IMG/VR virus record: IMGVR_UViG_3300006919_000183
Location: 1-35,099 of that record
Length of the DNA: 35,099 bases
Direction: 5' to 3' (one strand)
From: a virus
Part shown: positions 7,261 through 14,609 of the stretch, piece by piece
Layout of the letters: each line of letters opens with the position of its first letter
Position numbering within the stretch: position 1 is the first letter of the stretch
Translations under genes and position numbers: made by a program
The notes under the pieces: generated by a model
What the model was told of the DNA's origin: nothing
The model's input: only the letters and a program-made list of their open reading frames with translations
Databases searched by the model: none

Positions 7261-7280
7261 GAATTAGAATTTTCTAATTC
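7261..7280 (+). promoter_or_regulatory. 5'-leader hairpin of the outer-membrane protein mRNA
   Basis: GAATTAGAA (7261-7269) and TTCTAATTC (7272-7280) form a perfect inverted repeat with 9-nt arms. It sits at the predicted transcript start. A second weak stem, CCAAC (7301-7305) with GTTGG (7320-7324) around an A-rich loop, lies just before the AGAGGA ribosome site. A 5'-terminal stem-loop is known to stabilise E. coli ompA mRNA; the same role here is inference. Confidence 0.55.
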
Positions 7281-7349
7281 TATCAACTAACAGCTTTGAC
7301 CCAACAAAAACAAAAACGGGTTGGAGTAAATAACAGAGGAACTTTATAG

Positions 7350-7982
7350 ATGAAATATCTTATTTCCGCAATTGTGGCTATGTCTGTAGCAGTACCAGCA
7401 GTTGCTCAAGATGCCGGTGAATCCCCGCTTATGTCCAACGCAACAGTAGGTGTTTCCACAGACCTGGAAGGTAACGCAGACTGGACAGTTGGTGCAGAGT
7501 TGGGTATTGCTGGTTTCGGTGTAGACGCAGGCTTTACGCTGAATGATCGTGGCGATAACGCTGCTGATGATTATTCCGTAGGTCTGGGTACAGGCCTCGA
7601 TCTTGGCTTTGCGTCTTTGGACACAAGTGTAAACTATGCTTGGGGTGCTACTAATGGTGCTGACCTGATCGGTCGTGGCGATGGCAACACTTGGGGCGAC
7701 CTTACTGTTGATCCAGAATTGACAGTATCTCCTGGCATTATTGGCGGTGAGTTTGCATGGGTTGGCGCTTCTATGGGCGTTGCTTCTGCTGGCGAAATCG
7801 ACCTTGGCTGGGGTGGTGCATCTTACGGCGTAGGCTATGAACATGACTTGAACAGTCATGCATCGGTATCTATCAGCTATGGCTGGTCTGTAGATGTGGT
7901 TGATGATGGTGACGATGCCACCATTAACGACTGGACTACTACTGCTGATGGCCTGAAAGTTGGCGTAGGCTTTAAGTTCTAA
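7350..7982 (+). CDS. Phage-encoded outer-membrane beta-barrel (porin-like) with signal peptide
   Basis: 210 residues. A clear Sec signal peptide (MKYLISAIVAMSVAVPAVAQ, cleavage near residue 19-20) is followed by about 190 residues of alternating hydrophobic/polar strands rich in Gly, Asp, Trp and Tyr, with acidic turns (NDRGDNAADD, GDGNTWGD, DDGDDA). The chain ends VGVGFKF: a C-terminal Phe in an alternating strand is the recognition signal for BAM-mediated outer-membrane insertion. The size suits an 8-10 strand barrel. It has an AGAGGA ribosome site, its own late promoter and a structured leader. Role unknown; receptor masking (superinfection exclusion), nutrient entry, or lysis are possibilities. 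Phage-borne porins exist in lambdoid phages, but the type here is small. Confidence 0.85.
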   Translation: MKYLISAIVAMSVAVPAVAQDAGESPLMSNATVGVSTDLEGNADWTVGAELGIAGFGVDAGFTLNDRGDNAADDYSVGLGTGLDLGFASLDTSVNYAWGATNGADLIGRGDGNTWGDLTVDPELTVSPGIIGGEFAWVGASMGVASAGEIDLGWGGASYGVGYEHDLNSHASVSISYGWSVDVVDDGDDATINDWTTTADGLKVGVGFKF

Positions 7983-7983
7983 T

Positions 7984-8376
7984 ATGATTGGGTTTAAAGA
8001 CTTCCTCTTCGCTTTAGCCGAGGCTTCCTCTTCTAGTGAGGGGAAGTCTTTACCCGTTTCTGAGGTTTTGTCTTTTCAGGCAAGACGTAAGAAATCTATT
8101 GATATGCGCAGACGTAAGCAAAAGCTTCAACGTCAAAGAAAAATTGCAATGAAACGCACTGCGTCTTTAGATAGACTGAAGCGCAGAGGTAGAAAGTCTG
8201 CTAGAGATGTTTTGACCAAAAGGTATTATGGTGGCAAAACAAAATCTGGCATGAGTGTTGCTCAAAAAGCTAGAGTTGAAAAAAGACTAGATACTAAAAA
8301 GAGAGCAGTTGGTGTAATTTCAAAGAGACTACTGCCAAGTAAAAGAAGACTCGATGTATCAAGAAGAAGTAAATAA
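7984..8376 (+). CDS. Very basic conserved phage protein with F-rich N-terminal tag
   Basis: 130 residues, strongly basic. The N-terminus MIGFKDFLFALAEA is a short amphipathic tag followed by a Ser/Glu-rich linker; after about residue 33 (SFQARRKKSIDMRRRKQKLQ) nearly a third of residues are Lys or Arg in long helices, with a KRYYGGKTKSGMS loop and a second helical region. From memory, similar basic proteins occur in the late regions of marine T4-like phages, function unknown. The charge and tag suggest a DNA-contacting internal head protein (inference). It starts one base after the barrel gene stop with no clear ribosome site, so it is probably translationally coupled, and its first 24 codons form a long hairpin. 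Confidence 0.8.
   Translation: MIGFKDFLFALAEASSSSEGKSLPVSEVLSFQARRKKSIDMRRRKQKLQRQRKIAMKRTASLDRLKRRGRKSARDVLTKRYYGGKTKSGMSVAQKARVEKRLDTKKRAVGVISKRLLPSKRRLDVSRRSK
7990..8055 (+). promoter_or_regulatory. Long hairpin across codons 3-24 after the barrel gene
   Basis: The 5' arm 7990-8009 (GGGTTTAAAGACTTCCTCTT) pairs with 8038-8055 (ends GTCTTTACCC): an uninterrupted 14-bp stem with two G-T pairs, a two-base bulge, then four more pairs. The 10-mer CTTCCTCTTC at 8001-8010 recurs at 8024-8033 in the loop and can pair with the same 3' arm (8040-8046), so two exclusive folds are possible. There is no T-tract, so it is not a simple terminator. Confidence 0.55.
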
Positions 8377-10146
8377 ATGATTAATACTTTTAAAACATAT
8401 GTAAACGATCAAAACTCTATTGGCTATCTTGTATTTGATGAGTTCAATCCACCTTCGATTGCACATCAAACACTTATGGATGAAGCAGCAAAGTTTGGCA
8501 AAGACTATAAAATTTTTGCATCTCAGATTGTAGAGTCTAAGAACAATCCACTGAACTATCATTCTAAAATCAAATTTATGCGTAAAGTCTTTCCTAGACA
8601 TGCTCGCAATATTATTTTAGATACATCAGTGACTAATTTCTTAGAGTCTGCTGCATACATGTACAATCAGGGATATAAAAATCTTGTAGTTTTCTGTGAT
8701 GATGCACAGATGAGGTTACTTGAGCAGAATAATGGTGTAGAAGGTAATCATGGCTATTATAAATTCTATAGAATTAATCAAGAGCATCAAAACTCTATCA
8801 ATGAATCTACACAATTAGAAAGCGCTAGAAGTAATGACTTTGGTGCGTTCGCACAAAATCTTCCTGAGACAGTATCTAATTCATTAGCAAAAGAATTATT
8901 TAACGCTGTCCGTAAAGGATTAAACTTAGATGAGAGTTTAAAATTTACTAGACATGTTGAATTAGAGCCTGTTTCTGATAGACGTGAAGAGTATGTCAGT
9001 GGTGAATTATTCTATGCCGGTCAGCAAGTTATTATAAAAGAATCTGATGAAGTTGGTACAATTACTCATTGTGGCTCTAACTATGTTATTGTTGAGATGG
9101 ATGGCAGAAAAAAGCGCAAGTGGTTGACTGATGTAGAACCACTAGAAGAAAAAGTATCACAGTCTCAAATCAATGACTTAGAAAGATTTGCTGATAAGTT
9201 ACTTGCAAAGTACAGTATTGATATTGAGTTTACCAGACACTTTGTTGACAGAGTAAACGACGCTAGAAATAATCCTGAAATTAAAGTTGCTGAATTACAA
9301 AAGTTCTTTAAGAAGATTCATAAAGCAAAAGGCAACAAGATCAAATCAGTAGGTGATATGCAGGCTGTTCTCAAGGATGTTGAGAGAGACTTGAACATTC
9401 CTGCTGTACTGAAAGACAAGGGAGATGATTTCGAAGTGAGATTTAAAACAATCATGAGAAAAAAGAATTTCAAAACTCCTAACAAAGTAATTCAGTATGA
9501 ACAGAAAGTTGCACAAGACCCTGATGTAAAAGATAAGCCAGGAACACAGCCAAAGAAGTATTTTTCTGGTTTAGCAAAGTCTACTAAAGCAGCAAGAGAT
9601 ACGCACTTTAAAAAAGGTGCAAAGATGGATGATGATAATCCTGCTGCATATACTCCTGCTCCAGGTGATAAAGAAGGTAAAACTAAACCTTCAAAGCACA
9701 CAAAGAAATTTAAGCAGATGTATGGTGAAGCTGTATCTCCTGCACAGCAAGCAGCTATTGCAATTTCTAAAAAAGAACGTGGTGAAAAGCCAAAGAATGA
9801 AGGCAATGGTCTTTGGGCTAACATCAATAAGAAGCGCAAAGAAGGTCGACCAATGCGCAAGCCTGGATCAAAAGGTGCACCGACTGCACAAGACTTTAAG
9901 AATGCACGAGGCGAAAGCATTGAAGAGTCCAAGATCGAAGGTCTTGTAAAGAAAGCAGAGAAGTCTGGTATTTCTTATAGCATTCTAAAGCAAGTTTATA
10001 ATCGTGGCATGGCCGCATGGAGAACTGGGCATAGACCAGGCACAACTCCTCAGCAGTGGGCATTTGCTAGAGTGAATTCATTTATTACTGGTGGCAAAAC
10101 AAGAAGAACTGCTGACAAAGATTTATGGGCGAAAACGAAGAAGTAA
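8377..10146 (+). CDS. Multidomain protein: nucleotidyltransferase-like head plus phage-specific C-terminal modules
   Basis: 589 residues starting at the base after the previous stop. Residues about 14-135 form a cytidylyltransferase-like Rossmann domain: strand IGYLVFDEFNPPSIAH holds a variant HxGH motif (SIAH) and is followed by YKIFASQIVE and NLVVFCDD strands. Around 205-255 lies a beta module (AGQQVIIKESDEVGTITHCG) that resembles a KOW/SH3-like barrel. A helical segment (DIEFTRHFVDRVNDARN) follows. The C-terminus has two blocks familiar from marine T4-like phages: GLWANINKKRKEGRPMRKPG and the final GISYSILKQVYNRGMAAWRT with HRPGTTPQQWAFARVNSF. Whether the nucleotidyltransferase is active is unclear. 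Its late-region position suggests a virion-linked protein. Confidence 0.8.
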   Translation: MINTFKTYVNDQNSIGYLVFDEFNPPSIAHQTLMDEAAKFGKDYKIFASQIVESKNNPLNYHSKIKFMRKVFPRHARNIILDTSVTNFLESAAYMYNQGYKNLVVFCDDAQMRLLEQNNGVEGNHGYYKFYRINQEHQNSINESTQLESARSNDFGAFAQNLPETVSNSLAKELFNAVRKGLNLDESLKFTRHVELEPVSDRREEYVSGELFYAGQQVIIKESDEVGTITHCGSNYVIVEMDGRKKRKWLTDVEPLEEKVSQSQINDLERFADKLLAKYSIDIEFTRHFVDRVNDARNNPEIKVAELQKFFKKIHKAKGNKIKSVGDMQAVLKDVERDLNIPAVLKDKGDDFEVRFKTIMRKKNFKTPNKVIQYEQKVAQDPDVKDKPGTQPKKYFSGLAKSTKAARDTHFKKGAKMDDDNPAAYTPAPGDKEGKTKPSKHTKKFKQMYGEAVSPAQQAAIAISKKERGEKPKNEGNGLWANINKKRKEGRPMRKPGSKGAPTAQDFKNARGESIEESKIEGLVKKAEKSGISYSILKQVYNRGMAAWRTGHRPGTTPQQWAFARVNSFITGGKTRRTADKDLWAKTKK

Positions 10147-10970
10147 TTAATATTCCTCTAACCAGGCATAATTGTGGGCTTGGTAATCTGCTTTACAGAG
10201 GAATAAACTTACTCCATGATTATGCTAATCTATTATCAATTGATGATTTAAAATGTAATCTGTATTGGAATCATTACAAAACAGACAGTGTTGTTCCTGA
10301 ACATTTTGAGGATGAAGAAACTTCTATTGATGTATTCAATTACTTACATGAAAGAGTTGTTACAGAAACAAAAATTAATTTTAAACATATAATTAATGAT
10401 AGCAAAGAGTTTGTTGTAATAGATGATTTGAAGTATCTGTATGAAAATAAAAAATCCTTTGTTAAGCTATACAATCCACACAAAACAAAAAAGAATAAAA
10501 TTTGTTTTTGGGGCTTGGATAAAAACTTCACAAGTACAGATGCCAGCGGCGGTGAGTTAATTCATAATAACTGGCGACATCAGACATATGATGACTGGAT
10601 TAGAATTAGAGAATTTCTAAATCAATACTATGAAGTTATTGAATTAAGCTATCGTCTTCCTATCAGAGAAGTTTATTATCATATTTGTACTTCTGAATTT
10701 ACTGTAGGATATGCAGGAGCATTTCATGCGCTAAGTGTGTTGCTGAGAAAGCCCAATATCTCTATAGTTGGATTAAACAATAAGTTATATCCAGATACAA
10801 TGTCAGATGTAAAGAAAAATAATAAGAAGATAAAAAAAGGGCATACTGAAATATATTCTTATGAAGCGTTATGGTACAATGACACTGTAGACGATATTTG
10901 TAATTTAGATAATTTAAACCACTATAAAAAAATAGCCTTTGATAATATTGAAATGCTTAAATCTTTATAA
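10125..10970 (+). CDS. Glycosyltransferase-like protein, paralog A of three
   Basis: 281 residues. The strand KKNKICFWGLDKN and the block VIELSYRLPIREVYYHICTS then EFTVGYAGAFHALSV are shared with the genes at 28240 and 29943. The block resembles the C-terminal nucleotide-sugar site of GT-B enzymes of the GT9/fucosyltransferase type ('..sEf.iGy.Gg..H.a'), so a glycosyltransferase is the best guess; a donor cannot be named. It begins within the last seven codons of the multidomain gene. Its position amid late structural genes, 17 kb from the glycan cluster, is odd and suggests duplication and movement. Codon use is more AT-rich than the flanking structural genes. Confidence 0.6.
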   Translation: MGENEEVINIPLTRHNCGLGNLLYRGINLLHDYANLLSIDDLKCNLYWNHYKTDSVVPEHFEDEETSIDVFNYLHERVVTETKINFKHIINDSKEFVVIDDLKYLYENKKSFVKLYNPHKTKKNKICFWGLDKNFTSTDASGGELIHNNWRHQTYDDWIRIREFLNQYYEVIELSYRLPIREVYYHICTSEFTVGYAGAFHALSVLLRKPNISIVGLNNKLYPDTMSDVKKNNKKIKKGHTEIYSYEALWYNDTVDDICNLDNLNHYKKIAFDNIEMLKSL

Positions 10971-10971
10971 T

Positions 10972-10979
10972 AATAAATA
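10972..10979 (+). promoter_or_regulatory. Probable T4-type late promoter (one mismatch)
   Basis: AATAAATA differs from TATAAATA only in its first base. It lies just after the GT paralog's stop and 42 nt before the ATG at 11022. A GGAG ribosome site (11004-11007) is rather far from that ATG. Confidence 0.45.
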
Positions 10980-11021
10980 AACATAGTGTTTTCTTAATCA
11001 AATGGAGCCATCGAATCTACC

Positions 11022-12161
11022 ATGATTACCTTTAGACAGCTACAAGAAAAAGCTGTGTCCAAGCAGCAGCAGAAACTAATGGGATTAGCCCTTGCATATA
11101 AAAAGGGCGACGTTCCTGAGGATAAAGTTTCTGATACAGTCAAAGACTTAGCAAAGTCTATGTCTACAAATGAACTTGAAAAGTTCGCTGGCACTAAGCA
11201 CAAAGGTCTACCACAAAAGGTAGATGAAGCTAAGTCTGCAACTGGCTATGACCTTTACCATAAAGACTTTTCTTCTGCTATGCAACACGCATACAAGCAC
11301 GCCAAGGCAAAGCTTGGTGTAGATGTTGACCCCGAAGAGATTGACAAGAAGGTTGCGATGGGGCCACGAAAGCCATCCAAGGGTAAGACAAACTCTTATC
11401 GTCTTCTTGACAAAGGTGGCAAGAAAGCAATTCAAGTTCAAGTCTATGGTATGGACAATGGCAAGTATGAACTGAATATGTACAAAGAGTCTGTTGACTA
11501 TGGTAGTCGGATGACTGATGCTCAAAAGAAAAAGTTTCATGCTCTGAAAAAGAAAATGACGGGTGGTCCAGAGTATCAAAAGATCATGCGGAAGAACCAA
11601 AGTCCTGTAAAGTCAGATGATGAGTTTCACAATCTTGTTTTGAAAAAAGTAATGTCTGAAGAGTCTGTAGATGAAGCTGTGTCTATTGATGCTCGCTCAA
11701 AGACATTTAGAGAAACAATGAAAAGACTTAAAACTAGAAAGCAAAAGCTGGCAGAAAAAGAAGCAAAAAAGCTGGGCTATCTAGAAATGGGCACGACTGA
11801 ACTTGCTAAAAGATATGCACAAATGACTCCCGGTCAGACTAATGAAGCATGGACTTCTTCATACGATACAGCAGCAAGTGTTGCAGCAGTAGGCGCTGCT
11901 AAAAAAGGCGTGGATGTTGTAAAAAAGGGCGTAGGTAAACTAGCGAAAAAGATTACAAGCGCAAAGCCTAAGCCAGTATCTCCTAAGCCTACTCCAGTGA
12001 AGCCTAAGCCATCTTCTGCTCCTGTTCAAAGCAAGCCATCTACACCTCAGAATAAAGCACCTATTCCAAAAAAGACTTTGGCGCAAAGTGGACTGAGAAA
12101 AAAGCAGCAAACTAGAGCGCAGGCACAAATGGGCTCTAAGAAAACTCCAGTGAGGAAATAA
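11022..12161 (+). CDS. DUF3008-type multidomain late protein with F-rich N-terminus
   Basis: 379 residues. The first about 65 residues match, from memory, the DUF3008 pattern: SKQQQKLMGLALAYKKGDVP early, then MSTNELEKFAGTKHKGLP. The N-terminus MITFRQLQEKA resembles the head-targeting tags seen in nearby genes. A second module (about 75-155, YDLYHKDFSSAMQHAYKHAK with a beta segment AIQVQVYGMDNGKYEL) and a third basic helical module (KRLKTRKQKLAEKEAKKLGY) follow. The last 75 residues are a Lys/Pro/Ser-rich disordered tail (repeated KPKP and SKP). The modular build, basic charge and late promoter fit a virion structural or internal protein; no enzymatic motif is visible. Confidence 0.78.
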   Translation: MITFRQLQEKAVSKQQQKLMGLALAYKKGDVPEDKVSDTVKDLAKSMSTNELEKFAGTKHKGLPQKVDEAKSATGYDLYHKDFSSAMQHAYKHAKAKLGVDVDPEEIDKKVAMGPRKPSKGKTNSYRLLDKGGKKAIQVQVYGMDNGKYELNMYKESVDYGSRMTDAQKKKFHALKKKMTGGPEYQKIMRKNQSPVKSDDEFHNLVLKKVMSEESVDEAVSIDARSKTFRETMKRLKTRKQKLAEKEAKKLGYLEMGTTELAKRYAQMTPGQTNEAWTSSYDTAASVAAVGAAKKGVDVVKKGVGKLAKKITSAKPKPVSPKPTPVKPKPSSAPVQSKPSTPQNKAPIPKKTLAQSGLRKKQQTRAQAQMGSKKTPVRK

Positions 12162-12162
12162 A

Positions 12163-12477
12163 ATGAAATCATTTGGCTGTTACATAGATGAACCACCCAT
12201 GTTGGAAGAGTCTGAATATCAGGGCAAAAAGGTGACACTGAATGATCCATTCAGAACACCTGATGGACCTAAGAAGTTCTCTGTATATGTTAAGAACGAA
12301 AAGGGCAATGTTGTCAAAGTAAACTTTGGTGATCCCAATATGGAAATCAAACGTGATGATCCTGCTAGACGAAAGAGTTTTAGAGCAAGACATAACTGCG
12401 ATAATCCAGGTCCCAAATGGAAAGCTAGATACTGGTCTTGTTATCAGTGGCGCTCTGGTTCGAAGGTAGATAACTAA
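12163..12477 (+). CDS. Conserved late phage protein with 'FRTPxGPKKFxVYVKN' domain
   Basis: 104 residues. The segment NDPFRTPDGPKKFSVYVKN, then VVKVNFGDPNMEIKRDDPAR, RARHNCDNPGPKWKARYWSC forms a domain I recall from many tailed phages, usually as a separate gene or as a module of larger late proteins; its function is not established. Conserved Cys (HNCDNPGP, YWSCYQW) and Asp residues are visible. The short N-terminus MKSFGCYIDEPPMLEESEY again opens with MKSF. Stop and next start overlap by one base (TAATG). Confidence 0.8.
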   Translation: MKSFGCYIDEPPMLEESEYQGKKVTLNDPFRTPDGPKKFSVYVKNEKGNVVKVNFGDPNMEIKRDDPARRKSFRARHNCDNPGPKWKARYWSCYQWRSGSKVDN

Positions 12478-12764
12478 TGGCTACTAACGCAGAGCGCATG
12501 GATCGCATTGAACAAAAGATTGACAAGCTCAGTGAAGTTCTCGTACAAATGGCGAGAGTGGAAGAAAGACTGGTAAATCAAGAAGAAGATCATAAAGTTC
12601 TAAGAAAAGATATTTACAATCTTTATGAAAAGGTTGGTGAAATGGAGAAAGTGGTTCAAAAGAACCAGATAACCGTAAATATTATAAATAGAATCAGTTG
12701 GATAATCATTACAGGCGTGGTGGGTGGTTTCGGCACCTTAATCACCTACCTGTTCAATAAGTAA
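12477..12764 (+). CDS. Coiled-coil protein with C-terminal membrane span (XhlA-like)
   Basis: 95 residues. Residues 1-65 are a heptad-patterned coiled coil (RMDRIEQKIDKLSEVLVQMA, VEERL, YNLYEKVGEMEKVV). Residues about 72-92 (ISWIIITGVVGGFGTLITYL) form one membrane span near the C-terminus. This architecture is that of XhlA-type haemolysin/holin-accessory proteins. A lysis role is supported by the 3-TM holin-like gene 3 kb downstream but is not proven. Its codons carry a perfect internal late-promoter octamer. Confidence 0.7.
   Translation: MATNAERMDRIEQKIDKLSEVLVQMARVEERLVNQEEDHKVLRKDIYNLYEKVGEMEKVVQKNQITVNIINRISWIIITGVVGGFGTLITYLFNK
12683..12690 (+). promoter_or_regulatory. Internal T4-type late promoter (TATAAATA)
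   Basis: Perfect octamer inside the coiled-coil gene, read there as parts of codons ATT-ATA-AAT-AGA. It is 86 nt before the ATG at 12776, placing the following late genes under a second start. It could be a chance match in AT-rich coding DNA. Confidence 0.5.
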
Positions 12765-12775
12765 GGAATAAAAAA

Positions 12776-13828
12776 ATGTCTGTTAAATCTATGCATAAAG
12801 CCTTGATGGAAATGGCAACCCCCAAAACAGAACGTGCTGCATGGGTGCCAGAGTCTATTGCTGATGAGCAAGTAGAAGCATTCATGGAAGCAACTGTTGC
12901 TGCTATTTCAGAAGGTGTTGATACTTTTGTATTTGAAGGTAAGTCCTACAAAGCAAAAAAGAAATCTGAAGCAAAACTTGACCCTGTAGGTAAGGCTGAT
13001 GCTGATATCGACAATGACGGTGATGTAGATAGTTCTGATGAATATCTGCACAAGCGTCGTAAGGCTATCAAGAAGTCTATGGCTGAAGAAATGGACCCTA
13101 CTGATCACGTCAAAAAGAAAGATGATAAGTATTGTGTCTATGATAAAGATGGTGAAGTTGCTGCTGAATTTGACAACGAAGAAGAAGCAAACGCATACGC
13201 TCGTAAGAACCATGATGCTCTGATGGGCAAAGAAGAGATGGATGAATCTGTATCTGTAAAGAAGCAAGATTATAAGTGGGGTCGTATGATGACAGTACAT
13301 CACGGCAAATCTCACTCTTTCCCACTGCATCCTGAACATCAGTCCGCAATTAAGAAGCTTGGTGACAATCAGAAGACAAGCTTTAAAGATGAGACAGGCG
13401 CTAAGGTAACTGCTCACCGTCAGGGTGATACAGTACATCTCTCTAAGCCTGGCACAAATAAGAAGACTCCAGTAGCACATTCACATTTTACTGAGTCTGT
13501 CAATGAAGCTTCTGCTCCTGGTGCTACTGCACAGCATGGCCCAGACAAAGCTACCACTGATACATATCAAAAGCAAATGAATACTGGTGCACCTGATATT
13601 CCAATGGGTGACAAAGAAGCTTTTGTAAATCAGCATAACATGGAAGTTGGACTTGATGCCGAACAAGAATATCTGAAGAACAAAGCTGAAGTTGAAAATT
13701 CACTGAAGCGTACACCAGGTAGACTTGGTGATCAGAAAGCGGGTGACACATCTTTTGTCAATCCAATTAAAGGTGATATTATTGATGGTATCACTAAAGC
13801 ATTGCAACAAATGAAAACGAATAACTAA
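12776..13828 (+). CDS. Late modular protein with EF-hand/dockerin-like Ca-binding motif
   Basis: 350 residues. Residues about 72-102 read KADADIDNDGDVDSSDEYLH followed by KRRKAI: the D-x-D-x-D-G-x-V-x-x-x-D loop is a dockerin/EF-hand-like calcium site, and this exact context recurs in late proteins of marine T4-like phages as far as I recall. Other segments (DKYCVYDKDGEVAAEFDNEE, a small beta module; then acidic helices and a long polar C-terminus DTYQKQMNTGAPDIPMGDKE) look like linked small modules. Repeated MDES/ESVNEAS stretches are separators similar to prohead-protease processed linkers. Virion structural role inferred. Confidence 0.75.
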   Translation: MSVKSMHKALMEMATPKTERAAWVPESIADEQVEAFMEATVAAISEGVDTFVFEGKSYKAKKKSEAKLDPVGKADADIDNDGDVDSSDEYLHKRRKAIKKSMAEEMDPTDHVKKKDDKYCVYDKDGEVAAEFDNEEEANAYARKNHDALMGKEEMDESVSVKKQDYKWGRMMTVHHGKSHSFPLHPEHQSAIKKLGDNQKTSFKDETGAKVTAHRQGDTVHLSKPGTNKKTPVAHSHFTESVNEASAPGATAQHGPDKATTDTYQKQMNTGAPDIPMGDKEAFVNQHNMEVGLDAEQEYLKNKAEVENSLKRTPGRLGDQKAGDTSFVNPIKGDIIDGITKALQQMKTNN

Positions 13829-13840
13829 AGGATTAATAAT

Positions 13841-14218
13841 ATGTTAAAACCACCAGCATGGGCAAAAGATGCCAAGCCTACGACTAGAGGTTGGGTTCAT
13901 CCTAGAACAGGTGAACTGCTGATTTCTAGAAAGCATAGTGATCGGGAAGTAACTGAATATATGATGGCCAAGCTGGATGCTCCTGTTATCACTGCATCTG
14001 AAGTGTCTGAGCCAGAAGTTGTTATTGAAGCTGATCCTGTAATTGAAGAAGCTGCACCTGAAGCAGAGTCTTTGATCGAAGCTGATCCTGTGCAGCAGCA
14101 TCCTGACCACTGGTCTATGACCAAGGCACAGTTAGTTGAACATGCTGCTGAGGTACATGGTATTGAGTTAGACCCTACACTCACTAAAGCAAAAATGATT
14201 GAAGCAATCGAAGGTTAA
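13841..14218 (+). CDS. Late protein with C-terminal HeH/SAP-like domain
   Basis: 125 residues. The N-terminus LKPPAWAKDAKPTTRGWVHP then RTGELLIS is a conserved phage segment. The middle is an acidic, low-complexity stretch with an imperfect repeat (VIEADPVIEEAAPEAE / LIEADPVQQ). The C-terminus MTKAQLVEHAAEVHGIELDP followed by TLTKAKMIEAIE matches the helix-extended-loop-helix (HeH/SAP-like) pattern, often a nucleic-acid or protein-binding element in phage proteins. AGGA-type ribosome site upstream. Probable virion or assembly factor (inference). Confidence 0.72.
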   Translation: MLKPPAWAKDAKPTTRGWVHPRTGELLISRKHSDREVTEYMMAKLDAPVITASEVSEPEVVIEADPVIEEAAPEAESLIEADPVQQHPDHWSMTKAQLVEHAAEVHGIELDPTLTKAKMIEAIEG

Positions 14219-14231
14219 AAGTTGCCATTGA

Positions 14232-14609
14232 ATGGAAATTTTAAGTGAAAAAGTAGAAGTAACGGAAGAAAATTATCTAATCGTTGCCGCTAAACATTAT
14301 AATAACCCTCAGTGTTCAAGCACTGAAGAATTTTATGATGACTTGAATCGAATTAAGTATATTAAAAGATTGATTAATAGATATCTCGAAACAAAAGAAC
14401 TTTCTGAGAGACTATTAATCAATCATATTATCGTATTTTATAATGTATTTGGTATTGAAATTGCAACAAAACTTTTAGCAGTTAAGCTAGAACTTAAATA
14501 TTGGCCAGTCATTAAGCCATTTCTAGTCAAGCTTAAATATCTTGAAGCTACAGATTTAGTTGGAATAGAAATGGATGCAACTGTAATTACCGCACTTAGG
14601 AAAATTTGA
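14232..14609 (+). CDS. Conserved T4-like late protein, unknown
   Basis: 125 residues, helical, with VTEENYLIVAAKHYNNPQCS at the start, then EEFYDDLNRIKYIKRLINRY and LLINHIIVFYNVFGIEIATK. This pattern is familiar from marine T4-like phage late regions, always next to the gene that follows here; no function is known to me. The stop codon TGA overlaps the next ATG by one base. Confidence 0.8.
   Translation: MEILSEKVEVTEENYLIVAAKHYNNPQCSSTEEFYDDLNRIKYIKRLINRYLETKELSERLLINHIIVFYNVFGIEIATKLLAVKLELKYWPVIKPFLVKLKYLEATDLVGIEMDATVITALRKI

Noticed and set aside
7344-7859. A 171-codon open frame on the minus strand across the barrel gene
   Set aside because: It is the antisense shadow of a gene with signal peptide, promoter and ribosome site. 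Its product is Cys/Thr-rich and has no recognisable features or ribosome site.
12908-13480. A 190-codon open frame on the minus strand
   Set aside because: It lies wholly antisense to the EF-hand-like late gene, and its Phe/Ile/Leu-rich translation is what antisense of Lys/Asp/Glu codons gives.
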